NCBI GenBank assembly: GCA_965248635.1
Contig: OZ252114.1
Location: forward strand, 2,542,001 to 2,606,000
DNA: 64,000 bases
Direction: 5' to 3'
From: CBDAPI01 sp965248635
GTDB taxonomy: Bacteria > Acidobacteriota > UBA6911 > RPQK01 > CBDAPI01
Shown: positions 16,250-25,849 of the stretch, piece by piece
Layout of the letters: every line of letters starts with the position of its first letter
Numbering within the stretch: the stretch's first letter is position 1
The notes under the pieces: generated by a model
The model's input: only the letters and a program-made list of their open reading frames with translations
The model's database searches: none
Told to the model about the DNA's origin: nothing
Translations under genes and position numbers: made by a program

Positions 16250-19200
16250 CTATTGCGCGGTTTTCAGGTACTCCAACAAATCACTCATCTGTTGAATGTC
16301 GACCTGCTCTTCGAGATTTTCGGGCATGGCCGAGAGGTTGGCCGCGTAGAAAGTCCTGATGTCTTGGCGCCGAATCACCTGCTCTTTTCCGTCTTCCTGA
16401 CGAAGGGTGATGGTGGTCGAGGTTTGTGGGCCCATGACTCCCTCGATCGAGCCGGCACTCGCAGTTTCCACCACATAAACCGCATAGCCTTGAGAAATGG
16501 TTTGGCTGGGCATCAAAATATCGGCCAGAAGCACCTCTCGGGGACGGTTTCGGACTTCCCCGAGATCAGGTCCAAGCTCTTTTCCTACTCCCTTGAACAT
16601 ATGACAGTTTGCGCAGACGTTGTCGAAGACCTTGCGACCGCGGGTCGCGTCTCCTGCTCTGGCCAACGCCTCCTGGTATTGTGCGACGACCTTCTCTCGC
16701 TCTTGAGGTTGCTGGATCAGAAGTTTACGCGAGTTTTCACGAACCTGCTCGTCTTCGTTCATGAGCAATCCCCACCTTTGCCGAAACTGAAGCGTCCAGG
16801 CTTGCACCTGGTCGCTTTCGATCGCCCCCACGAGCATTCGCATCCTGCCGACATCCCGCAGCAAGGCGTCCCCAGCCTCGTTCCTCACCGAGGGGGTCAT
16901 TGCACGCCATCGCTCAAGCAGATAGGTTCCAATCCGATCGCCTGGGATCTTCCCGATCGCCCGGATCGCCGCGGCCTGCACCGGCTCGGGCTCCTGGGGA
17001 CCCACCAGGCCCTTCAATAAAGCTTCGTGGGCGGCGGGGTCCGCGAGCGCCAACAGACCAACCGCATCAGCCCGACGATCGGGGTCGGCTTCCCGGTTCT
17101 GTGCGGTCGCGATTGCCCTGGCCAGTGCAGCAGTGTTCGAAGCCCTGGCCGGCAGCCCGGTGATTTCAAGCAGCGATAAAGCTGCGCGCCGGACGGATGT
17201 CTCGTCTTCTTCGGACAACTTCAACAGGAGAGTCCTGACAGTCTCTCCCTGGATTGACTCGCCGCCTCTCAGCTCAATGTCTTGGGCCAGCCCTTCCAGA
17301 GCGGCCGCCCGCCACCAGGCCGCTTCGGGTCCGGACGCTTTCGAGACGGTCTGTATCACCTGCTGAATCTCGCCACTTCGCTGGCGTGCACCAATAACCG
17401 AACTGACCTGGCGGAAGAAGTCCGATCGGCCGTCCGTAGTGAAGTCTGCCAGGCGCGACACGGCCATCTTGAACATCCCGGGGCCATCATCGGAAGCCGA
17501 ACTCAGAGCTGCTATCTGGAACCATCGGTCTTCGATGTCGCGTTCCAATAATCTCTCTCGTGCGCTGCGGGCCGAGGAGGATTCCGAAAACCCCAGGGTG
17601 CAAAGGAGCTGAAAGCGCACCCGAGGGTCGGGGTCGTCGCCCAGTTTGAGAAGTGTTTCCGCGAGCCCAGGAGAACTGGAGAGCCGTGACTCGACCAGTC
17701 GCACTGCGTTTTCTCTCACTCCAGGTTCGGGGTCGTCCAGGGCCTTCTCAACCAAGCCGGCGTCGAGTTTGCCGAGCCCGTCCAGTGTCCAGAGTGCGTG
17801 AACGCGAGCCGCACCCGAGTCGCTATTTTGAAAAAGCTGAATCAGTGGCCCCACAGCCTCTGCGTTCTGCCGGTCAACCAGCAGCCGCTGGGCGGTCTGC
17901 CTCCACCAAATGTTCGGGTTCTCGAACTGCGCCACCAACTCCTGGTCGGAGGCGTCTCCCAGCCGAATGCCCACTGCCAAAGGAGGTGGGTCAGACTCCG
18001 GAACGATACGATAGATCCGCCCCATATCGTTCCCCTGGTAGGCCGCTTCCGACTCGTACACCTCTCGAGTGGTCCACTCCGCATGCTCTATGACTCGCCG
18101 ATAGTAATCCAGGACGTACAGCGCTCCATCCGGGCCAACGTAAAAGTTGACGGGCCGAAACCAGCTGTCTTTCGACGCCAGGAAGTCCCTTTCCTTTCGA
18201 AGACGTTGCGCCTGAAACGTTGCTCCAGAAGGCGATATGAGGTTTGCCAATACTAGGTTATGTCCGGGCTCGGCTACAAAAACCAGGTTGCCATGCGACG
18301 CCGCAAGGGCTCCGCCACGATAGAGCGTAATGCCGCACGCCGACGTGATTTGTCCGACAACGGTCAGCATCTGGTGCTCGGGACGCTCCGTGATGGGAAA
18401 AACTTCTGCAGACGGAGATAAAAGCTGCCTCGTCGACCGCAACAGCAGGTCTGGATTGCGCTCTAAGTACCGAGCTGCAATGACTTCATGGTAACCATTA
18501 CCACCGCTGCCGATCGTGAAATAATGTCCCCAGTCGTCGAAGGTGTGGCCAAATTGTGAGGTGCTTGACAGGGTTTCCAGCTGATAGGAGTCCGGTCGAA
18601 AGCGAACGCTTCGGCCTCGCTGTTCCACCGCCGAAACGTCAGTGCGGTCAGGGAACCGGATATCGCTCCCTTGGTCTCCGAATTGCTCGACGAAAGTGTG
18701 TGTTATGTGCAGAACCGACCTTTCACCGGCTAAGTAGATCCAATTGTCCGGCCCATAAATCGGGCTGCTGACAGTATGTTGCGGGTTAGTGAAAGGAAAA
18801 CCCGTCAGGACCACTCGCCGCACATCCGCTATGTCGTCCCCGTCCGAATCCTCCAAGTACCAGACATCCGGGGCGTCGGTGACCAATATGCCCTTCTTCC
18901 AGCACATCACGCCAGTGGGCAACGTGAGATGGTCCGCGAATACAGTCGTGCGATCGGGACGCCCATCGCCGTCGGTATCCTGAAGCAGTTTCACACGACC
19001 CAGTTTGCGATCGACTTCAAGGGGATAGGCTGGGTTTTCGACGACGTAAATGCGCCCGTATTCGTCGATGTCCATATCCACGGGATCGACGATGTCAGGC
19101 TCCGCGGCAAACAGCTCGATTCGAAAGCCTGGCTCCAGTTGGAACGTCGCAAGGGCAGCCTCGGGACTGTGCGGTGGTCCGGAACTCTGACATCCGCACA

Positions 19201-19282
19201 CAACAGTCATTAACAGGAAGGCAGCCCATAACCGTTGGACAAAGACAGGTGGGAGCCAGCTCACGATTTGTCTTCTACTCAT
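16250..19282 (-). CDS. PVC-type heme-binding lipoprotein, paralogue of the 6877-9867 protein
   Basis: 1010 residues, collinear with the 996-residue protein at 6877-9867 over the whole length and very similar by eye. The N-terminus has a hydrophobic signal with a candidate lipobox 'VCGC' followed by 'QSSGPP'. The dehydrogenase propeller ('PGFRIELFAAEPDIVDPVDM', 'EYGRIYVVENPAYPLEVD'), the HEAT-like middle part and the C-terminal heme domain (CANCH at about residue 888, then 'VGKELGPDLGEVRNRPREVL') are all present. It has no close downstream partner: its stop faces the receptor promoter region. Presumably it oxidises a related small substrate in the periplasm. Duplication followed by divergence is the simplest explanation; electron acceptor unknown. 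Confidence 0.92.
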   Translation of the reverse strand: MSRRQIVSWLPPVFVQRLWAAFLLMTVVCGCQSSGPPHSPEAALATFQLEPGFRIELFAAEPDIVDPVDMDIDEYGRIYVVENPAYPLEVDRKLGRVKLLQDTDGDGRPDRTTVFADHLTLPTGVMCWKKGILVTDAPDVWYLEDSDGDDIADVRRVVLTGFPFTNPQHTVSSPIYGPDNWIYLAGERSVLHITHTFVEQFGDQGSDIRFPDRTDVSAVEQRGRSVRFRPDSYQLETLSSTSQFGHTFDDWGHYFTIGSGGNGYHEVIAARYLERNPDLLLRSTRQLLSPSAEVFPITERPEHQMLTVVGQITSACGITLYRGGALAASHGNLVFVAEPGHNLVLANLISPSGATFQAQRLRKERDFLASKDSWFRPVNFYVGPDGALYVLDYYRRVIEHAEWTTREVYESEAAYQGNDMGRIYRIVPESDPPPLAVGIRLGDASDQELVAQFENPNIWWRQTAQRLLVDRQNAEAVGPLIQLFQNSDSGAARVHALWTLDGLGKLDAGLVEKALDDPEPGVRENAVRLVESRLSSSPGLAETLLKLGDDPDPRVRFQLLCTLGFSESSSARSARERLLERDIEDRWFQIAALSSASDDGPGMFKMAVSRLADFTTDGRSDFFRQVSSVIGARQRSGEIQQVIQTVSKASGPEAAWWRAAALEGLAQDIELRGGESIQGETVRTLLLKLSEEDETSVRRAALSLLEITGLPARASNTAALARAIATAQNREADPDRRADAVGLLALADPAAHEALLKGLVGPQEPEPVQAAAIRAIGKIPGDRIGTYLLERWRAMTPSVRNEAGDALLRDVGRMRMLVGAIESDQVQAWTLQFRQRWGLLMNEDEQVRENSRKLLIQQPQEREKVVAQYQEALARAGDATRGRKVFDNVCANCHMFKGVGKELGPDLGEVRNRPREVLLADILMPSQTISQGYAVYVVETASAGSIEGVMGPQTSTTITLRQEDGKEQVIRRQDIRTFYAANLSAMPENLEEQVDIQQMSDLLEYLKTAQ

Positions 19283-19862
19283 GGCTTGGTCGCATTCAAG
19301 GGCTTGGCGCCGCGGGGAGCACTTGTAGACAGCTCCGTCAGTTCCCTGTCCAGTTCACGAAACAAGGCGGAGTGATGCGCTGCCTTTCCCGCTTGCCCGA
19401 GCCGCGCGTAGGCAATACTAGCCCGCGTTTCTCACGTTAGCAAGGAGAAATCATAAAAGAATTCGAAGACGATCTTGTCCAGGCGTATCAGCGTCCAGGC
19501 GTATCAGCCTGAGTTTTTCGAGCAAGGCGGTGAAGATGAGCGTGGGATAACCGCGTATACGTCCATGTCGGCAAAGCATTTTGTCAGTTCTTTAGACGTC
19601 CCGTATCGCACAAAAAGGGGTTCAAAATGAATCGATGCGGATGCTTGACATACCTGACGGGGGGGCTCAACATATTAAGAAGCCACATTCTTTAAACTGG
19701 TGGAGGTACCACCAAAATCCACACTGGCCGCAAAATTCATTGGGACGTTAAGAAGGAGAGAGTTAGGGACGATTCTGAGGCTAACGAGCTATTGCGTTAC
19801 GAATATCGAAAACCGCGGAAACTGTAGTTGGGCTGGGAATACTTTCACACAAGGAGTTTGCA
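19283..19862. other. 580-base intergenic region between divergent genes
   Basis: No convincing gene. It must hold the promoter of the minus-strand PVC-heme gene and that of the plus-strand deacetylase-like gene. A perfect TTGACA lies at 19645-19650 on the plus strand without a clear -10. A Shine-Dalgarno AAGGAG precedes the start at 19863. The stretch 19455-19700 may be degenerate coding sequence, but I cannot identify it. Confidence 0.5.
19477..19508. repeat. Short tandem duplication, two copies of 16 bp
   Basis: GTCCAGGCGTATCAGC occurs twice head to tail (19477-19492 and 19493-19508) in non-coding sequence. It is probably a slippage product with no obvious role. Confidence 0.8.
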
Positions 19863-21812
19863 ATGCGCCACATCGCCATGATTCAGCTGCTGTGTTGCAC
19901 GATCGCCCCATGGGTGGTCTTTGCTGCGCCCCCCGACGGAAATCGTCTGACGTATCTCGACGAGTTCAGCGATCCCTACTATCCCGACCACGCGACGCCG
20001 ACGCTCGTCACGCCGCAGTGGGTCGGCGAGGAGGGCGTCGAGGTCGCCTTTCTGCTGGCGATCGACGACATGAGCCCATGGAACATGAACACCTACGAGC
20101 AATACCTCCGGCCGATCCTCGAGCGACTGAAGAAAATCGACGGCCGCGCACCAGTGAGCATCATGTCGAACCGTGTGAATCCGAAGGAACCGCATCTCCA
20201 GAAGTGGCTCGCCGAGGGGCTGACGATCGAGACGCACACCTTCAACCATCCCTGTCCGCTCCTCAAGAACGGCGACTTCGCCAAGGCGGCGGATGAGTTC
20301 CATTCCTGCATCGACCGGATGGCGCTGATTCCGAACTCGAAGCCGGTAGCGTTTCGAATGACCTGTTACGACTCGATCAACAACGCAAATCCACGTTTCT
20401 ACAAAGAGATTTTTAATCGCACGACACCCTTGGGCAACTGGGTCAATTTCAGTTCGTCCATGGCGATGATCTTCACCGAGGACGACCCGAAACAGCCTCG
20501 CGGCTACGCCACGGATGCCGACGGGAAGCCCCGCTTCACCAAGTACACCTTCGCCGGCAGCAAGGGCCGTCGCACCTGGATCAACTACATCGAGAACTAC
20601 CCGTACCCGTACGTCATCGGGAAGCTCTGCTGGGAAGTACCGTCGCAGGTACCGGATGACTGGCACGGGTACAACCTCCGGGGCTACAGCCACCCGAAGA
20701 GCCTCGAGGACATGAAGGCGGTATTCGACGCTGTGGCACGCAAGCAGGGCGTCTACGCGCCGACCTTCCATCCGCGCGACTGGCTCGGCAACGACCAGAT
20801 GATCGGGCTGATCAATCACATCGTCGCCAGGCACGGCAAGAAGGCCAAGGCGCTGACGTTCTTCGAGATTCAGGAGCGCATCAACGCGAACCTTCTGGTT
20901 GGACAGCCGCTGCGTCACCCGGAGACAGGCGACGACAACGGCGTGCGACTGCTGGACCTCGACATGGACGGCTCCATGGACGTCGTCATCGCGAACGACG
21001 AGATGCGGCGCACTCGGATCTGGCGCGCCAAGGAACGGCGATGGCAGGAAGGCTCCTTTCCTCTGAGCAGCCTCGGCGCCCACGCGCGCTTCGGCGTGGT
21101 GCGGAACGGCTGCACCGATGAGAAGTGGGCCGGCTTCGCGACCTTGATCGCGCGCGACGAAGAGGAGGCCGGCGGCTGGCGATTCGACGGCGCGAGTTGG
21201 CAGCGACAGGACGCGTTGCTCAGCGGACTCGAGATCGACGGAGCCAGCGTGATGACCGTGTCGAACGGCCACGATCGCGGCGTTCGACTGCGTGACCTCG
21301 ACGGTGACGGCTCGGGTGAGCTCATCGTGGGCAACCCGAAACAGAGAGCCGTCTTTCAGTGGCTTCACTGCCGGGAGACGTGGACGCGGCTTCCCTTCGA
21401 TCTGCCCAAGGGCACGTCGATCGTCGACGTCGAGGGCGGTGACGCCGGCCTCCGCTTCGTGGACCTCAACAAGGACGGCCACGACGATATCGTCTTCTCG
21501 AACCACGAGCGCTACTCGGTGCACCTTTTCGTCGACATGCAGCGGGGGTGGGAGCGCGTCGAGGCGAGCTCGGGCACGCGAGAAGCGCGCAGCCGACCTT
21601 CTAAGGATCGGCGTGCCCGCCTCCTCGAAGAGGCGGCCCGCCTGGACGAGCTGCCGATGATCGTCCGCTCCGATGGCAGCAACAACGGCGCTTGGTTCAG
21701 CATGGGGCACATGTGGGTGCAGAACGAGGACACGGATGGTCTGCCGGATTTTATCGATCGACGCTCGTTCGAAGATCTCCTTCGGCTCAAGATAGAACCC
21801 AACCGCAACTAG
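19863..21812 (+). CDS. Secreted NodB-like polysaccharide deacetylase domain plus FG-GAP repeats
   Basis: 649 residues, start supported by AAGGAG seven bases upstream. Signal peptide at residues 1-21 ('APWVVFA|APP'). The N-terminal ~300 residues look like a NodB-fold domain: 'FLLAIDDMSPWN' (motif 1 Asp pair), 'TIETHTFNHPCP' (motif 2 HTxxH) and 'APTFHPRDW'. From residue ~350 there are FG-GAP/VCBS repeats ('LLDLDMDGSMDVVIAND', 'LRDLDGDGSGELIVGN', 'FVDLNKDGHDDIVFSN'). In Planctomycetota, to my knowledge, similar proteins continue into a PVC-type heme dehydrogenase; here the protein stops after 'FIDRRSFEDLLRL', and separate PVC-heme proteins lie upstream. GC content and codon use are visibly higher than in the neighbours, suggesting acquisition from another lineage. 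Confidence 0.75.
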   Translation: MRHIAMIQLLCCTIAPWVVFAAPPDGNRLTYLDEFSDPYYPDHATPTLVTPQWVGEEGVEVAFLLAIDDMSPWNMNTYEQYLRPILERLKKIDGRAPVSIMSNRVNPKEPHLQKWLAEGLTIETHTFNHPCPLLKNGDFAKAADEFHSCIDRMALIPNSKPVAFRMTCYDSINNANPRFYKEIFNRTTPLGNWVNFSSSMAMIFTEDDPKQPRGYATDADGKPRFTKYTFAGSKGRRTWINYIENYPYPYVIGKLCWEVPSQVPDDWHGYNLRGYSHPKSLEDMKAVFDAVARKQGVYAPTFHPRDWLGNDQMIGLINHIVARHGKKAKALTFFEIQERINANLLVGQPLRHPETGDDNGVRLLDLDMDGSMDVVIANDEMRRTRIWRAKERRWQEGSFPLSSLGAHARFGVVRNGCTDEKWAGFATLIARDEEEAGGWRFDGASWQRQDALLSGLEIDGASVMTVSNGHDRGVRLRDLDGDGSGELIVGNPKQRAVFQWLHCRETWTRLPFDLPKGTSIVDVEGGDAGLRFVDLNKDGHDDIVFSNHERYSVHLFVDMQRGWERVEASSGTREARSRPSKDRRARLLEEAARLDELPMIVRSDGSNNGAWFSMGHMWVQNEDTDGLPDFIDRRSFEDLLRLKIEPNRN

Positions 21813-21883
21813 AAGGGGCAACCCTCTCACTCAAGAACTGGAATTTCTGTAGCCGGTAAGTGATCTTTTAAGACTGAAGGAGA

Positions 21884-23311
21884 ATGACCACCAAACTAAC
21901 CAAGAGGCTGGCCGGTTTTGAGGTCTCAGATCTGCCCGCGAAGACCAGGAGCTTCTGGCAGCTGGTTGGTCCCGGCGCGATCCTGGTGGGACTTTCCATC
22001 GGCAGCAGCGAGTTGATCATGTGGCCGGTCATTGTGGCTACCTTCGGTGCCGGAATGATTTGGGCGGCAGGGTTGGGCGTGTTCACCCAGCTCTGGGTCA
22101 ATATTGAGTTGGGGCGCTACACGCTGGCCACGGGGGAAAGTGTCTACACTGGATTTGCACGGATCTGGCCGGGCTTTGTGCATCTGTTCATTTTTCTCAA
22201 CATCGTTTGCTGGATTCTTCCTGGTTGGGCGATGGCTTCAGGTGGCGCGCTGAAGGTGTTGTTGACAGGGCAGACCGTGGACTCTGCCAGTTCACTGGAC
22301 GTGGCTTTTTGGACGTGGGTCACCTTCGGCATGATTGTGATTCTCCTGTTTGGACCACGCCTCGTCTACAATGCCGTGGAAAAGACAGAGATCTTGCTGG
22401 TGGCCCTGGTCACTGTTGGGCTGATCATCTGCGCTGCGACTGTGACAACTCCAATCGTGTGGCGAGAATTAGGGCGCGGGATCATCAATTTCGGTCACAT
22501 TGACCCAGGCATTGCAATCGACCAGTTCGTGGGCGCGCTGGTTTTTTCAGGGGCAGGCGGAACGACAAACATCTTTATCAATTACTACTTGCGGGATAAG
22601 GGTATCGGCATGGGAGGCCGCGTCCCGGTGATCGTCAATCCCTTGCGGGGTGAGACTGAAGCCGTGCCCTGCACTGGTTTTCGCTTTCCTGTCAGTGACG
22701 AAAACTTACGCTCCTGGCGTTTGTGGTTTCGCCATCTGGTGACTGACCAGATTGTGTTTTTCTGGTTTCTCACCACAGTCACTATGTTGCTATTCATCGT
22801 GGGTTCTCTAGCTGTGTTGCACCCGCGCGGGTTGGTGCCAGAGGGCTTTGACGTTGCGGTTACGCAGGGTGAGATTCTGGCAGAGGCTATTGGTGCGCCG
22901 GGGAGGATTCTGTTCCTGGTGGTGGCATTCGCCACGCTGTTCGGCACCCAGCTCGCGATCATTGACGGTGTGGCTCGTACGCTGTCGGATTTGCTCTATG
23001 TCCACTTTCCCTCCGCACGGCGACGATCGTTGAGTTGATGGTATGGGATCATCGCAGCTCTGTGGGTTGTTTTCGGTTCTTTGTTCGCACTACTGAGAGT
23101 GCCGCCGTTGATTTCACTAATCACGAGTTCCTGTCTGAGTGGAGTAGCGATGGCAATCTATGTTCCGATGACGCTGCTGATCAATTATCGTTTTCTGCCG
23201 AAAGAGGCCAGACCAGGGGGTTGGTCAAGCTTGATGATGGTCTGGGCAACACTACTTTATGCCAGTGCAGCGGCTGTTTACCTTTGGTTCATCTTCAAGA
23301 CAGTGGCCTGA
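21884..23311 (+). pseudogene. Nramp-family (divalent metal/H+ symporter-like) transporter with in-frame TGA
   Basis: The first 384 codons (21884-23038; AAGGAG upstream of the ATG) give an Nramp-fold membrane protein: 'GPGAILVGLSIGSSELIMWP' (TM1 region with the family's GP..G.....SG-like pattern, not the canonical DPGN) and about nine membrane spans. After 'ARRRSLS' comes a TGA, and the same frame continues without interruption as 'WYGIIAALWVVFGSLFALLR' and two or three more membrane spans to 'YLWFIFKTVA' (stop 23309-23311). The total, about 475 residues, is the normal family length, so a single TGG/TAC-like codon to TGA change is the likely cause. Either a recent pseudogene, a sequencing error, or readthrough. 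The canonical Nramp metal-binding motifs are not evident; the substrate may not be a metal. Confidence 0.82.
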
Positions 23312-23357
23312 GCCCACTGTCTTGTGTGCAACCCCAAATGAGACTACCGCCGCTCGC

Positions 23358-25634
23358 TCATGGTTGGCCTGGAAGCGGTTCGTCCCTTGCGAATGTGCTC
23401 AGCACATTGTCCGTGATTCTGGAAACATTGTTGTCGTAGTCGTTATAGGAGAGGCTTCCGAACCAGCTGATGGAGCCCACCGAGAAGACCGCTCCCCCGT
23501 TCGGATACTCGAAGAAGACCATATCCGCCCTGACCAGAGGGTTAGGGGTCTGAGTCAACGATGAGTAGATCGCGGGGGCTTCCTCCACCACCGGCAGGTA
23601 ATCCTCGGAGAAACCTGTTGCGCTGGCCAGGAGGAGAGTGTGGGCGGGTGTTCCCAGGTCAAAATCCATCCGGTCGATTTCATCGCCGGCCGCACCGGGT
23701 CCCAGACCCAGCGATGGGAAGCCGGAGATCGTTTCCTCCTCACCGATCCCCTCGAAGATGAACGCGGCCCTCGGGTCGAAGCTTCCCGGTTGGCGACGAT
23801 AAGGCCGGTTGAGGCCGCAACGGGCCTCGGGCGTCCATCCCTGAGCAGTGAACCCGACGCCGACCAGCTTCTGAGGTGGCCGGCCGCGAGCCCGCCACAG
23901 TCCTCCCAGTTCCCCCGTAGTGCTGTGATAATATTCACCGGCCGAGGCGCTCCAGGTTCGTGTCCCTCCCCAACGACGCACCTCAATGATGTGGGGCTCC
24001 TCCGGACTCTGAGACGTGACCCAGTAGAAGCCGTTTCCACCCAGATACATCAACCGTCCACCTTCGTGCAGATAGCGCTGCAGTGCATCCAGCATCTGCT
24101 GGGACCAGTACTCAGGATGGGAGCCCGTCACCACCACGTTATAGGGATCCAGCAACGCTGCTCCTTCCAGGTGAAGGTCCTCATCGGTAATGACGTCGTA
24201 ATCGTGACCGCGCGCTTCCATCCAGTCCACCAAGTAAAGGTCGGCACTGAAATGGCGGGGGAAGGGTTCTCCGGCGGTCGAGGACTGGAGTGCGATCTTG
24301 GGACGGATGTCGACCAGCGGTCTCAGACGCGATGCATAGGCGACGCCGCTTCCATCTGAATGATGATCGTAAAGTCTCAACAGTCCTGGAATCCCCAAGT
24401 TGAAATTGGAATAGGCAAGGTAGTTGAAAGTCGGGAAAAGATAGGCGATCCGGGCCCCGGCTGTTCCCTTTTGTGGTCTGACGAAAAAAGGAAGGTAGTC
24501 CTCATGCTCGCCTGCCCGCAGGCGGGCCGCATAAACTCCGCTGTCCAGGCTGGTGGGGACTTGAAACGCAAAATCCACATCCCACTCGGCGTCGTCCAGG
24601 TCATCGTCGTGAAAATGGATGGCTCCGTATTCCTCGAGGACAGTATTGAAGTTGCTCTTTTTCCCAGTCCAGCGGTAACCTGTAACGCCGCGCATCGGCA
24701 TGTTGATGCTGTGCCCGTGTAACCCGCTGCCAGAGGTGTCTATCACCCCTCGAGACGGGATGTCGACGGAGAAGTCCCAGGCAGCGACCAGAGGTAACCA
24801 ATGCATCGACTCGGTTTCACTTCCGGTCGACGCCAATTGCTCAGGACCGAGAGCAGCCGCGAAGATCCTCGGACTGTCGATCTTCCCATTGAAGTGAGCG
24901 CCGGCGTTCTCTTTCGCCTCGCCATGCGCCTCCCAGACGGCACCCATAACCAGAGGTACCGTATTCGTGCCCGGTTTTCCGGCCTGGATTGACTCAGACA
25001 CAACTACCCGAGTGTTCCCCAGAGGCCAGTCTCGCAGGGGTTCCTGATAGAGGGCGATGCGGCGTCCCGGCCCCTCGAAAACAGCTGTTACCCGGGTCCA
25101 CCTTCTGGGCTGAAGAGGGAATGCTGTCGCCACCCGGTCGATCTTCTCCGCACCGTCACCGACCCACAGGGCCAGATGTCCCTCGCCGTCGATGAACAAT
25201 CCGTAACCGGTGTTGGAGTCGGGCGACCACTTGGTGATGATTCCCTGGAGTCCCTTCCGCGGAGTGGTGGGATAGATCCATGCCTGCAGTGTGAAGCTAC
25301 CGGAGGGCTGAAGCAGAGGGCTGTGTGGAACAACCACATAGGAGCCCGGGTGGAGTTCTTGTTTGCGGCCGGGATAACGGGCATTGACAGCTGTTTGGAC
25401 GTGCTCCTCTTTGAAGCCTGGTCCGTTGGGATTCGTGTCTCCGTGAATCAGACGGACTATGTCCATCTGGTAGTGGGGCTCTCCGGTACTGACCATGAAG
25501 CGGATTGTTTCGCCCGCCGCAACGCTCAGGAGGTCCGAATATCCCGTCAATCCTTTCAGTTCCCAGATCGTGCTCTGTCCAGCTACAGATGGCAAGAGAA
25601 ACAGGAAGGGGAGAATGAAAACGACATTCTTCAT
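23358..25634 (-). CDS. N,N-dimethylformamidase large-subunit-like secreted protein with LamG-like domain, copy 1
   Basis: 758 residues with a signal peptide (MKNVVFILPFLFLLPSVAG|Q). Residues ~90-270 look like a LamG/concanavalin-type domain ('GSFTLQAWIYPTTPRKGLQG'). Residues ~300-740 match the N,N-dimethylformamidase beta-subunit domain: 'YGAIHFHDDDLDDAEWDVDF', 'SGVYAARLRAGEHEDYLPFF', 'YLFPTFNYLAYSNFN', 'VVTGSHPEYWS' and 'LMYLGGNGFYWV'. In Paracoccus dimethylformamidase the iron is held by two Tyr and one Glu; Tyr ~397 in the FPTFNYLAY strand and Glu ~508 in SHPEYW lie in the corresponding segments, so catalysis is plausible. Unlike the cytoplasmic enzyme this one is exported and no small subunit is seen. 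The substrate is unknown. Copy-specific residues include FIDGEGHL and DSGVYAA. Confidence 0.88.
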   Translation of the reverse strand: MKNVVFILPFLFLLPSVAGQSTIWELKGLTGYSDLLSVAAGETIRFMVSTGEPHYQMDIVRLIHGDTNPNGPGFKEEHVQTAVNARYPGRKQELHPGSYVVVPHSPLLQPSGSFTLQAWIYPTTPRKGLQGIITKWSPDSNTGYGLFIDGEGHLALWVGDGAEKIDRVATAFPLQPRRWTRVTAVFEGPGRRIALYQEPLRDWPLGNTRVVVSESIQAGKPGTNTVPLVMGAVWEAHGEAKENAGAHFNGKIDSPRIFAAALGPEQLASTGSETESMHWLPLVAAWDFSVDIPSRGVIDTSGSGLHGHSINMPMRGVTGYRWTGKKSNFNTVLEEYGAIHFHDDDLDDAEWDVDFAFQVPTSLDSGVYAARLRAGEHEDYLPFFVRPQKGTAGARIAYLFPTFNYLAYSNFNLGIPGLLRLYDHHSDGSGVAYASRLRPLVDIRPKIALQSSTAGEPFPRHFSADLYLVDWMEARGHDYDVITDEDLHLEGAALLDPYNVVVTGSHPEYWSQQMLDALQRYLHEGGRLMYLGGNGFYWVTSQSPEEPHIIEVRRWGGTRTWSASAGEYYHSTTGELGGLWRARGRPPQKLVGVGFTAQGWTPEARCGLNRPYRRQPGSFDPRAAFIFEGIGEEETISGFPSLGLGPGAAGDEIDRMDFDLGTPAHTLLLASATGFSEDYLPVVEEAPAIYSSLTQTPNPLVRADMVFFEYPNGGAVFSVGSISWFGSLSYNDYDNNVSRITDNVLSTFARDEPLPGQP

Positions 25635-25849
25635 ATTAACTTCGGATCCGAGTTGCTCTGACCTCCCGGTGATGAATGATCAAAACTTATCAGCCGGGTG
25701 TTGAGTGAGAACCTGGATCGAAACAGATGATATCATTCTCTCACGCAGCCAACCCTGGTCTGCGCGCGCATGTTTCTGAGAAGATGGTCTCCAATGTAAT
25801 CGCCACGGGACCAGAAAGAAGGCTCGAGCACTCTAGGGAGACCAAACAG

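Noticed and set aside
19845..21830. 661-codon open frame on the minus strand opposite the deacetylase-like gene
   Set aside because: It mirrors the high-GC plus-strand gene, has Arg/Val/His-rich composition without domains, and the plus-strand gene has a signal peptide, Shine-Dalgarno and known motifs.
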